DNA of 64,000 nucleotides from Anas platyrhynchos (taxonomy: Eukaryota; Chordata; Aves; Anseriformes; Anatidae): the NCBI RefSeq assembly GCF_047663525.1, contig NC_092593.1:20680001-20744000 (forward strand). The letters run 5' to 3'. Numbering within the stretch: the first letter of the stretch is position 1; each line of letters starts with the position of its first letter. This document shows positions 1-12,900 of this stretch, in pieces. A model generated the notes under the pieces. The model did no database searches and had not been told where the DNA came from. It saw nothing but the letters and a program-made list of their open reading frames with translations. The translations under genes and the position numbers were made by a program.

Positions 1-946
1 CCCTGCTTATGGCACGGTGCCATGGCTGCTGAGTGTGGCCCACAGCAGTGCTGCTTGTGGCATGTGTGGCTGCTGCGGGTGCCGGAGGGGCAGCAGGCTG
101 TCTGGGGATTTTTTGTGAACGCGCAGTGAAAGCAGGTGGACACGTGTGTCAGCAAGGACAGGAGTGAAGGGAAAGTAGGAGACCATCAGCAGGACTGCGT
201 TCATTTGACCCTCTCACAGAGCAATGGCACTTGAGGAAGTTGGGCGTCCTGTGCTGTCTGCTTTCCTGTGCTCCAAAACATTACGAGCAGTATGTACTTT
301 CTTGAGCAGCTGTAGTTCATGGTCCCAGGTGTAATAATAGAAAAATTCTTCAGGAGAACGGGCCCTACCTGAGGCTCGCACCCATGGCCAGAGGGGTGAG
401 CAGCCTTCTCAGCCACTGACACCGAACCTGACAGACTGCAGAAATCAATCTGGTTAAACATTTTGAAACACAGTTGTAGAAAGTTGTTTGAGTGTGCTTT
501 CTGGTCTCAAAGCTGACTTTACTTTCTTTTCCTCTGATACTTACTTTACCTTGAAGATCCAAGCATTCTAGGAGTTGAAAATTTTAGGTGATTACCTAGA
601 AAGCAAGAAGACTTAAAGCTTTTTTTATCCCCTATACAATACAATATCTTCTTGTATTTTCTCATCTGAAGTATGTTACTGAAATTTAAATTCAATACTG
701 TTGCAACAAACCCAAATGAAATGACTCATTTGGGTCTACAAAATACAAAAATAGCCTAAAATGCATAGCGCTTCCTTAATCCTTTTAACTACTGGTTTGC
801 TAGCTGTTTCTAAGGTTTTCTTTTATCTTCTCGGCAGTTTTTATTGTCTTCATAAAATCTTTGACATTGAATTATTCGGTTTCACTATGGGAAAAGATAA
901 ACTCAATTTTATTTGTATTATTTACAGTATTTAAATTTTTGAAGCC
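1..946. other. Non-coding sequence upstream of the PPIG start codon
   Basis: I see no coding exon here. The first 550 bases are moderately GC-rich and the rest is AT-rich. A splice acceptor (TTTACAG) ends at 927, so 928-946 is the 5' UTR part of the first PPIG coding exon and the bases before it are probably intron. In other vertebrates FASTKD1 lies head-to-head upstream of PPIG, but no FASTKD1-like exon is visible, so the promoter and non-coding first exon are probably outside the window. Confidence 0.6.
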
Positions 947-3900
947 ATGGGAGTGAAGGTCCAGAGACCTCGTTGCTTTTTTGACATAGCCATCAACAAT
1001 GTACCTGGTAAGAAAATGAAAAAAAAAATCAATAAGATACTGTTCTTAAATATTTTATAGGAATATCATAAATGCCAGTCAACTTCATAACAAATATGGC
1101 TTTTTTTTCCAGCTGGAAGAGTGGTCTTTGAACTGTTTTCAGATGTGTGTCCAAAGACATGTGAGAATTTTCGCTGCCTTTGCACAGGTTTGTATATTTT
1201 TAAAATGTATTTATAGCTTCTGATGTAATACCATGTTTGACATCTGTTACTTTTTCCTGACATTTTCTTACGTATAAACTAAGTGTGAGTACTGAGTTCT
1301 TGGTATCTCTGGAGGTTTAGCAAATGGCTCATACACATCTGATGCAGACACCAAGTGGTGGTAGTTCTTTGGCTTAGGATGTTGCAGAAGGCATGTACTT
1401 CAACTTCAAATGATGATATAATAAGTTGACTTTCTTGTACTAGCATGGTGGTTACTGCTCATGTTGTGTATCATCTAAAGGCAGCCAATAAGTCAAGCAT
1501 GCAGGCTTGCTTTTCATTCTTATGATACCTGGAGATATTTGAAAGGTGTTGCTGGTATTCATCAGCATTTTTGCTTTTGCTGTAACTTACTTGTAGATGG
1601 AGAGTGGTGATTTCCATTCCTAGTGAAATTCAGGTTATTTATTGAACAAGTACTTAGAAGACTCTCTCCAAGAAGCATTTCCAAGTAGAGTTATTTCCCA
1701 GTGCGATACCTGCTTTTGTTGAAAATGCTGACAGCTTAGCAAAACTTACACGTTATCACAAGAATGATTCTGTGAATACATAAATCTGTGTTCTGTGTCT
1801 TCAGCATTTCCTGCTTTATTTCTTTCCAGCTCTGTTGTTTGTCAGGTCAAGATTTGTAGCTGTTAATACCAAATCAGTCAAGAGTACTAATACAATCTGA
1901 ATCAGGTGTGGGTGCATAATTGCATTCATGTTAAGTTAGCTAGAACAGTTTGCAGTCAGCGTGAATGCTGCACTATGAATGTAGGCATTATCTGATTTAG
2001 GTGTGCTGACTCAGAATCAGGTTATCAAAATTAATTGACAAATTTAAACCCTAGAATTACTCTTCTTAATGAATGTGAGTGTGATTTCTTATGACCATGG
2101 CATTCTTGATGTGCTATCAAAAGTTAGATTTACAGTGGAAAGGTGTTCGTTCTCACTACTGCTTTAACTTTTTGACTTGAAGGCTTTGAACAACATTTCA
2201 GGTTAGAAGCAAGTACTGATAAGAATATACTGCTTATGTTCAAAATCACATTGAGGCTGAAAAACTTTTCTGCTTTACCATATTTAAGAATTGACCATAT
2301 TTTACCATATTTAAGAAAGTATATTGACAAAGCATTTATGATATTGATCATAAGCAACTTAATTCAAAATTGTGGGGTTTTACATTCCTTTCTTTTTTTT
2401 TTTTTGGTAGTTTTGAAGAGGGTATGCTGCCGTCTTAAGACAGTGGTCAGCACCTCTGCTTTTTACTGGCAATACCTTTTTCAGTCATATGCCAAGCCAG
2501 TGGAATATATAGCTGCACGTGTCCAAGTTTCTACTGGAAGTGTTTTTCCTACTTAGATCTGTATGGAAGCAGCAGTCTATTACAGGTAAATTCAGAGGCA
2601 ACTGCCCTTGACAAAAACTGCCAGTTTCATGGCTCAGGAGCTTGTCTAATGGTTTGCCAACATGGAAAGGAAGAATCCTTTTCCTTCCAGTATAGTCCTG
2701 GTCCATACTGTTACCTTAAGGTTGGTTCTGCCATTCATGGGACCATGCCATGAGCCATTCATCTTGCTAACTTAGAGACCTTATTTATTTGAAGCTAGTG
2801 GTGAAAGTGGGTAGTGTTTTAGCTGAGGCAGAGAGCCTGGTTATGAGTCTGAAGAGCACCAGAGCTGATGTGAAGGAGGATGGCACAAGACTCTTTCAAA
2901 ACTATTTCTCATTCCCCTCTACTCTTTCCTTACGATGTTGTTTGTTTAATTTTTGATTATCAACTTTTATGCTGCTTCTAGTCCTGCAGTGTTGTAATTG
3001 AAGATCTGAGTTCCTCACCTGATTTTGGGCAAACATGTTTAAGTTAAACTAAACAGTTTAATTTCAGTCAGTCCATGTAGAAGAGGCCTAGAATGGATGA
3101 CTCAGTAAAAGCAATTTGAGTTATGTCTATAGGTTTAATGTCCTCTCAGCAGTAATAGTAATATATTTCCCCCCTTAGTTGTTGAAGCTTTTCCGGGTAG
3201 GTGGCTTAGGTGACTTTTCCATTATCTGAGTTCTTAGTTTACCTTTCTGTGAATTAATTGTAGCTGTCCTGACAAAAACAGAGAAGATGATTATCTTGTT
3301 GTATACTAGTGTCAGTAAGGAGTTCTTTTTGTTACAACTGTAGAGATAGAAGGTAGTTTCTGTGCTTTCTTACACGTGAGCTTCTTACTGGTATTACAAG
3401 TATGTGCCTGCCTCACAAATTTTTCAGAGTTTGGTAGATGATTTTGATTAAATACTTACGTAACGCTTTGTGCCTGTAGAATCTCCACGGTAAAGAGAGT
3501 CACTTTGTTTTTTCTCCCCCTCCTTTAGGTGAAAAGGGTACAGGAAAATCCACCCAAAAGCCATTGCATTACAAAAGTTGTCTGTTTCACAGGGTAGTGA
3601 AAGATTTTATGATCCAAGGAGGTGACTTCAGTGAAGGTACGATGTGAATCTTTGAAGAAAAATGTAAGGCTTATGCAATGGAATGTTGCGGGAGTCCTGT
3701 GTAAGATCATTCACTTCAATTATGCGATTTAACTTTGCTTATGCTGAAAATGGGTAAAAAGCTTTAAATGGAAACTTGCGTAATAAAATTACATCAATTT
3801 ATACACACTTTCTGCTCTGTAACCTCACAACTAGAGCGCTAAGTACTTATGGAAAGTTGTAAATGGAAGGGTAAAATATATCTGCTGCTGAGAAATAAAG

Positions 3901-6900
3901 AAAACAGGGAGTGTGTAGCAGAACACGTGGGAAAACTTTCTTGTTCACCAAGTTTGCTTCTGCTTAATGGGACTATAAAGATGTGTCCTAGTCTTTTTTG
4001 CATATCTTGAAGAATAATGTTACTGACTTGGATGCAGTTAAATCAGTATTTCCTGTTATGAAGCATTGCTCATGTAATGAGACTTTTTGATCACTACTTT
4101 AAGTTGTAACTCATTTCTTCTTTCAAGGAAATGGCAGAGGAGGAGAATCCATTTATGGTGGCTTTTTTGAAGGTAAGAGTTTTATCGGGCTGTTCTGTTT
4201 TGGTGTTACTATAAACCATTACCTATACATCCTGTAGTTTTAATTGGTAAACCTGAATTCCATTGTTTTTGTTAAGGTTTTGTCTGGTCTTACAGGCCTT
4301 TGACTTAACAGTTTAGGTAATATTTCATTTTAAAATAACCTTTTTAATTACTGAAAAATTAATACCAAACACTTTCATATTTGTTAGCTTTACAATTTGG
4401 TAACTGTTGCTAAACATGGCAGTCTGATTCTGAACCTACTATTTGGCTTCAGCAGCAAGCTTTAAGTTGGGGAATACCTTTTCTAGTCAGAAGGAGCAAG
4501 TAGTAATGGAGTCGGGTCTTCTTGCAAATCTTTATTTATAAGGAAGTATAAAGCTCTGCTTTCTTGAACTGAAGAGGAGTTAAGTATAAAGAGGCCATCA
4601 GCTTTCTCACACTGCTGGTTGTATCTACTTCAGTCTGTTGCATAAGTACTTCTCTCTCCAATGTGCTTCTCATCCTGTTTGTCCAGAATGTACTGGAGCA
4701 TCTCTGTGTTACTTGGAGCAGTTTCACATTACACCTAAACCCATGTGATGGCTAGCCGCCCTTGGCAAAGGTGGTTATACTTCTTCCCGTTCCCTGACAT
4801 TTTTAACATTTGCTCTTGTCTGAACTTGTAGCAAACTATCAAAAGAATTATTCACTATTTTACTAGGGTCAATTTGCAACTGCCAAAGGGGAGGTTATAC
4901 CTTGCACTGGCTGTTACTCTGTTCACACTGTAAGCTGATTCAGTTTGCTAAAATGCCTAAAGACTGTTAGGGCAAAAAGTTCATTAGTAAATGTATCCAA
5001 GTCAGTAGTTAGGCGAGCATCATTACCAGCAAAAATGAGTAGCTATGGGAATGTATGGTTGGGTGAGGTGGGAGAAGCAGCAAAACTTCTGCCTACCTTC
5101 TGTAAGTTGCAAGGTGTTTTTTTCAGCTCAGTGACAGCATGAAATGATCCACAGGAATTTTTCCTTGTACTGGCACCCTTAACCAACTAACTTAGTCTAG
5201 GATTAGGTAGGATTCTCAGTCCTGTGTAACACAGCAATGGGCTCTCCATAGCACTGCCATACACAGTGTAATATGAAACCATAGCTTTACAGATTGTGTA
5301 CTTTCTTAATTTGTTAATGCTTGCTCCTGCTATTTATATCTAAAGAATATTAATCAAACTTCCTGTGAGCAGTTTGGCTCCCCCTACAGCCTTGATGCTG
5401 TTTTGTGGAGGGAGGAACGTAGAATGGTCTCTTACAGGTGTCTTAAGTGAAGAATGGTGATTACTTTTAATGGTTTCATTGAGATTTAACCTGAACTGTC
5501 AAAATTATTTACTTACCAGAAGTGAGATTCACTCAAGTTCAATTTATTTTCTTAGTGGCAGTTTAGGTAAGTTCATTTGTGTAGGTGACCAACACAGAGA
5601 AGTATTTTGGATTTGTCATCAAAATGGGTATCCGTGTATATTAAAAAAGAACAACAAAAAAAAAAAATCCCGGAGGTGACAAGGTTTAATAGTGCACAAC
5701 TGAAAACTTTTTTTTTTTTTTGCTTTAAAGAGGTAGTGATTGGCATGTGCAGAATAAAAAAGAGCAACAGCTGAAAAGAATGAGGTCTCTGTTAATCCTG
5801 GTAGGAAAAAAATCTCTTGAACAAGATCCCATTTTTTTAGTTTTTCTCTGGGTATAAGCCATTAATTCTTAAATGGCATTATTTAAAATGAAAAGAATAA
5901 TGTATTTGAAAAAAATACCTATTTTTAATCTAATTCTAATGCAACTTTTTACAGAAGTGTCTAAGCAAATTCACCCATGTTAAGTAAATCTATTAGAGCA
6001 TTTATCTAAGCACATGTGGTGTATTTAAAGTAATTGAAAACACTTTTTTTTAGATGAAAGCTTTGCTGTAAAACACAACAAAGAATTTCTTCTCTCAATG
6101 GCCAACCGAGGGAAAGATACAAATGGTTCACAGTTCTTTATGTAAGTATTGTTCTGCAATGTGCATGTGGTTTGCTGTTTGTAAGCTGTAAAGGTAATCC
6201 TTTTAAATATTGTAGACTACCTCCTGTGCAACCTAAATGTCTTCTTTTTACAGAGTTCATGGAAATAGCCATTTTCCTAATAAGCTGTTTAGGGAAACTG
6301 TTGTTATCACTTCTGTGTATCTAGTGCTTATTGTCTGTGCAAAAGAGTTTTTGGTAGTTTTCGGTATCTGTATTCTAGCTCAGGCAGTAACATACACCTG
6401 TTTGCTCCCTGTAGAGCTGTATCACTTTCTTCTAATATGTGTTGTCTGGAAGGAAGCAAAACAGCTCTAGAGGTTCTCTACCTCAAAGCAGTTTAGAAAT
6501 TTTCTGTCAAAAGGTAACTTCCCAATGCAGTCTCATTTATAGCTATGTCTAAAGCTTTCTATCTTAGAAGGTAACTGCAGTAGACCTTTCTTTAATTTAT
6601 TTGTAGAAAACATTCTTGAAATCATGAATCTTAGTTAACATGGTAAGTTATACTTGTCACCATTAGACCTTTATTTTGGGATTTCTGGAAAATCATTACT
6701 GTATTTATCTCAGCTTTTGATTTCTGCCATGGTTGACATCTGTACGCATTAGTAATCCTACTGTAGGGGAAGACTGCTGCAAACTGCTTAATTGTCTAGA
6801 GATATAAAGAGAAAGTCCTGATGTCAAATATTCTGTATATTCAGATATTTTTTCTTCCTTTGATTACTCTTTTATTTTCTAATGAGGTTATTTTCAATTT

Positions 6901-9900
6901 TGCTTCTTTGACCAGTTGCCTTTATTTTTTTAATCTGTTCCTGGTTCCTATTACTTCAATACATAAAATTCTTACGTTTTCTGAGAGGATGCTGTCTAAA
7001 AATTTCTGTACTTTTTCTTGTTTAGTAAAATGTGGTAAAAGATTTAATAGGTAATTTGCATGAAACAGGAAATATCTTTAACTGTACACAAATTTACAAT
7101 AATATATAGTGCTTGTATTCCATGTTATTAATTCACTTAAAATAACTTTTATCTTCATATGTACGTATGCTTCAAATGTTGACTGCCTTCCACTAAAATT
7201 GACCTGTTTTTCTCTTGAAATTAAATCATCTGGAAACAACAGAACAACTAAACCTACACCTCACTTAGATGGGTAAGTATCCCATATCTTCTGATGTTTA
7301 TTGTTTGGGAACTACTTTAAAAATAAATACTAAGAATTCTTATTTTTGCTTAAATTCTCCAGACATCATGTTGTTTTTGGACAAGTCATCTCAGGGCAGG
7401 AAGTTGTGAGAGAAATAGAAAACCAGAAAACAGATGCATCTAGTAAACCATATGCTGAAGTACGCATACTGAGCTGTGGAGAGCTAATTCCAAAATCCAA
7501 AGGTAAAGTTTATCTGTCCATCTACATATATGTGAACCGAGGTCATTTTGCTAATTTGCTCAAGCTGGCAAGCACTTCTTCCAAAGAAGGTGCTGTGTTA
7601 AGTGCATTGATGGCATTGATGACACTGATGACTTGATTCATTAATTGCTGCTTTTTTGAGCTTATTTCAAGTTTCAGGTAAGTCTTAAGGGCAAACTTTT
7701 ATAGTAGCCTGAAATTTCCCTTTAGCAGAAATCCTTTTCATGTGGCTATAAAGTACATTCATGAACAGGAATGTGACAGAATTTGCCTTGGCTTCTGGGA
7801 AATGAGCTCTTGCTGTGCCATTCCAGAGCTGTATGTGGTCTTCCAGATTGGATCCTGCTTCTCTTAGCAAAGAAAGGGTCAATCAAAGATGCTGCTTCCT
7901 ACAGAAAATCTCAGTGGAGGACACCGATGATGCATGTTTGGTTGGAACTCTGATAGAGATTGTTATGCTCTTTCATTCTTAGTGCCTTCAGTGGATAAGT
8001 ACTGTGAAGGGTTGAACCAAGGATTTTGAGGCACAAGTCAAGGATAATTGTTTCTTTGGCCTAAGGAAAATGCAGGCATTCAAACTTGAGCTTCTTGGTT
8101 GTTTTTTTTTTTTTGTTGTTGTTGCAGTTCTCTGTTTACCTGTTGTGATGCCTAGGAGAATGACCTTGAAGTCTGAAGTGATCTTTTCAGTCCCTCAAAA
8201 TTCCAAGTAAAGTTATCTTATGGCTCATGACTTCTCTACAACTTCTTAGATTAATTCACGAGTCATCCTGCATGTTAGAACATAATTTTATCTCAGGACA
8301 AAATACACTAGTGCTGTTAGTGTTAGAAAATGAAGGGGATGGTACATCAGATTATATAATACCTTTATAGTATGGATGGAAGCTAGTGGGGGAGATGCCT
8401 GTCCTGCGTGTTTTCCTTGGTTTGCCATGCTCCATTTTAAGCCACTCGAGGAGGCTTGAAATTGAATGACTAAATTAAAGTTTTAGTTTGAATTACACAG
8501 TTGGAGGACTTAAAGCTGTTGGTTAGGGGCTTAATGTCCTCATCAAAGGACTGAGGAAAACAAAATACAAAAAAACATATTTTTTTTCTTTAACTCTTCC
8601 TCAAAGAGAAGAGACTTCTGGGGATATCTGACTGTCTGGTCTTACTCGTTTGTCTGTGTAGTCCTACCTCTTTGCTTCAGTACTGCTAGGATGGTCTGGT
8701 GTGCCGGGGAGAGAGGTTGCTGCCAGCGCATTGGGGAAGGACGCTCAACTGACTGCAAGGCACAGTACTAAATACTAGGAGTGTTTGGAAAACAGCAAGT
8801 GTTACCCACCAGGGTGGGCAGACAGAGAGCAGAATGAGTGCAGGGAGTAATATTGGCCCTAATGGGCACTAATGCAGTGCCAACCTGATGAAGGTGCTGC
8901 CTTGTAGACCATGATGGAGATCCTGGTGAGCAGAGAATTCTGCTTTTGAAAGAGAAGAGTTTTCTGTAGGATTTGCAGAGGGAAATTCACTGCTATGATG
9001 AGAGATGATGGCATGGCTGGGATTGTTTGGTACATGTGTAACATGGAACCACTGAGCTGTGTTGGGGTGAGGTAGTGGAGTTGGAAGGAAGACTTTGTCA
9101 TCACGTCAGCAGAAGGAAATTGGCCAAGCTGCTGTCCAAAGCTGAGAAGAGGAGAAGGAGGGGCCCTTTGACCTGCCAGTATAAGGAAGAGGCCAGGGAG
9201 TCCAGATGGGAGGAGCAATTCCTGGGAGCTGAGCAGCATCACGGAAAATCATAAACAGAGAATCATCAAATGGTGGAACTGTTTGTAGCACTTCAAAACA
9301 GTAGAAAGCAAAAGAGAACTGATAATGTGAAATGTGAGGCAGTTACCAGAGTAGACTGCTTCTGGGAATTTGTTGTTTAAGACAAAGGGATAAGGAGGTT
9401 GCCAGGGATGGCAGGAGAATGTTGGTGAATTTTTGTGGGAGAGTATATAATGATAGTAAGGGAGGCTTAGACTAAAATCTTCATTGTATAGGCTTGTTGG
9501 GTAGGCAGCACAAAGGAATTGGGCAAGTCTTCATAGATTTAAATTGAGCTAATAATTCTTGGGCTTGACTGGGAAGCCAAGATGGTACTACCAGAAGGAA
9601 TCATAGTAGAGGTTAAGTGTGTAGTTTGAATGTTTGGGTTGAACTTGAATAGGGTTTGGATTTTAGAGTATTGGCATGAGTATCCAGATGAAGTGCTTTA
9701 TGAAGGAAGCAAATCTGTGTTCGTAGAGAAGAACTTGATTTGTATAGGGATGAAAAGATGATAACCTGACTAAGTTAACTTAATAGATCATATGTAAATT
9801 GAAGGATTCAAAGATCCAAGTTTAAGTACAATATTGCAGAGGCCTAGAGCAGAAACTTTGCCTTAGGGTTAGAGAGGATGATCATGTAGAAAAGTGCAAT

Positions 9901-12900
9901 ATTTGTCTTTTCCTTGTTTATTTTCTCTTTTTTCCTTTAAAATGGAAAAGTGACTTAGTAAAAATGAATGAGAGAAGACAAGTTTTTAAGGAAGAATCCA
10001 TGGCCAAGTGGTGTTATTTTAAGAAAATCTTAAAGTGTGTGGAAAATTTCTGGAAGCTGTTCTAAAAAATAAAAATCCACCACAACTGTAGGAACCCACT
10101 AATATTATGCCAGTGTTTAGAAAGGACATTATGAACTAGCTAAGCTACTATCATTCTCAAGAAAACTTATGGAACAAGTAACACACTTGATTTTCTTTAA
10201 GATAAGTGGGAATTTGATACCAGTTCATGAAATTTTGTATCAGGCAAACTTGGTTATGTTTTTCTTGGTCATACCTTTGATTAACCAAAGGCATATCTAA
10301 AACTCTTTTAAAGAACAAAGAAGCTTATTTTAAAATGACATTCTGATTCAAAACCAACCAAACAAAAAGAAACCTATGGCAAATAACTGAAGCAAGATGT
10401 GCAAAATTAAAAAAATAAAAAATAAAAAAAAATACTCTGAACAGCAAGGTGATTAAACACTGGAAAAAATAATCAAGGGAAATACCTGTCTTAATGTCTC
10501 GAAGTAGACATGTCCTCTTCTTGGAGAGTATGCTGTAGTCCCGCACAAGTTATTGGACTTCATATAAGGTAACTGTATTGATGTCATTGCTGTGACTTGC
10601 AAGATGAGATCTCTTCTGACTTACATGCCCGAACCTGACTGTTTCTGGACAGGTCATTTTTTCATTTCAGGTCCATGAGCCTGATACCATGGCACTAACG
10701 ATCTGCTACATTTCAGAGCAAGCTGAGATGTGGTGATTGCTCGCTCAGCTGTGCTATGCAATACAATCATGTAATTCACAAAATCTGGCAAATACTGTAC
10801 ATCACAGTGAATAGAGTAGGAAGCGAGGCATCTATTTCAGATGTGACCATAAGCTGAAATCTAATCCTGAAGTTAATGAGCTGGAAAAGTTGAACTGTAA
10901 ATAGAAGTCTATTTCCTTCTCACTGACCTTCATGCTACAGGAGTGTTTTTGTTTATTTTGATCTTTAATTGGCCAGAACCACGTTGGTTCAGTATTCAAA
11001 ATAATATTTGCTGCTGGACAGAGCTAGTGAGTTGTCACTACAAAGTATATCCAAAGGCTTTTGCCCGATATTCTGCCTTTGCTGAGTGAACAGTTTTTCT
11101 GTTGTTGCCCTCTCCACCCTAACGGGATTTCCTAAATACATAAATCTGATAGTGAAGCTGCTTTCTATCAGTGGAGAATCACATTGTTAGTTCTTGTAAT
11201 TGCACACTAACTCACTTCCACTTGTAGTTACTATTTGCCCAGTTTAAGGTAGTAATATACCTAAACTTGTTGCAATGATGCAAGTAAAAATGTGGTAGGT
11301 GGCCTTTGGCACATTTAAAATGGATGCTGGACGGCAAAAATACATAAAATAACTACATTTATCGACTTCTTATTCAGACATTTTGGGAATTGAGCTTGGA
11401 GACACCTTATTTTTGCCTGAAGACTTATAGGAAGCAATATAGTGTGTTGTTTTTTTTTTTTTTAAATGGGCCAAAACCAGAAGTGTAGCGTAGATGATAA
11501 GCACGTAAGTGTTTAGAGATGTAGAAACTAGTTTATTTCTTTAGTACTTCTTGCAGTTGTGGTGTTTTAGACATCAACAGAGCTTATTTTTGTTTGTCAC
11601 CTGTATGATAACAGGCTCCTTTGATTGAAATACATTTGGAAACAGTTCAGTTTTCTTTATAGAGATTTATTTGTTACACTCTGACCAAGTATATATGTTT
11701 AGACAATCTAAGGCTAATATAAAATGTTAACAGCAGACTTTTTATTAAATATAGTGCTTTAATAAGAATATTGAGCAGAAGTTTGAGAAAATAGACCAGG
11801 TATCTTTGTCTGGACCAATATGGCAAGTTAACAGTGTAGTAAGGGACCCATCTGTTGGATGCAATTTTGCCAGAAGCTCTTTTCAGATAGTTTTTACATC
11901 TGATGGTAACCTCAGCTAATTTCAGTTGATAGGCTGATTTAAATGGTTAGGTAGCATACTAGTTTATACTGCACACAGAAGTGACCAGAAGAGTAGTTTA
12001 ACTTATGAAGTACAGGGGTTGTATTTCAGTTGGCTCTCTGGCTTTTGTTAGTCTGTCTATAATGAGTGTTGTGAATAAAAACACCATGAAGAACGTTGCT
12101 CTGGAAATCATACAGCTATGACATGTCTGCCATGCTTATCTGAAAAGTTAATGCAATTTAGTGCACTGGGATTATGCTTCAGCTGCTGTTCCAATGTGGA
12201 GATTCAGGAACATTAGAAGGAGAAAATCTGTTTTAAAAAAAAAAAAAAAGTATGACTGAAAAAAGGGAGGCCAAGATGCCATACTTAGTTGTTTCTGTAG
12301 AGATTTTTCTGCACTGTGTATCTAGTCCACTGTGAATTAACTCTCGGCTAACTTGCTGTTACCCAGATTTTTCATCTCAGCCAAGTCTTCCAGAAGCAAG
12401 TTCTCTGCACCACTATGAAGAGGAAATCTTTTTGCCTTGGTATATATCACTGATATATAGAAACTTGACCAGCATTCTGAATGAGATACCTGACAGAATA
12501 GGGTATTAGGTTCCAACAGAAGAGGTATTGACTTATGCAGGTGATATAATACTACTACCTGTTACTTTGCTGAAGATCTAAAAAATAAATAAAAAATGGC
12601 AGAAATATATTACAACTCCTTTAAAAAATGTCTTGAAGTACTTGTTTTCATTATTTTACAAAAAATGACTGATACGACGTAAGTAGTATCAGCTATTACA
12701 TCTTGTTTGGCACAAGTGGAAGTCAAAAAAAGAAATGCTTGGCTAGACTAAACAGTTGAATTTCTCTATCTGTAATAGAAAATATATCCTGCTCTATTGA
12801 GGGAGACACCTCTATGTTTTCTGTTATGTGGAATCTGAATAGTTTTGAGAGGCAGACAGGCTGCGTAGTCATAATGCTGTCTTTGGTGCCTGGTGTTTGC

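Noticed and set aside
8859-9291. 127-codon minus-strand frame in a PPIG intron
   Set aside because: No recognisable domain, splice context or repeat similarity; it reads as chance.
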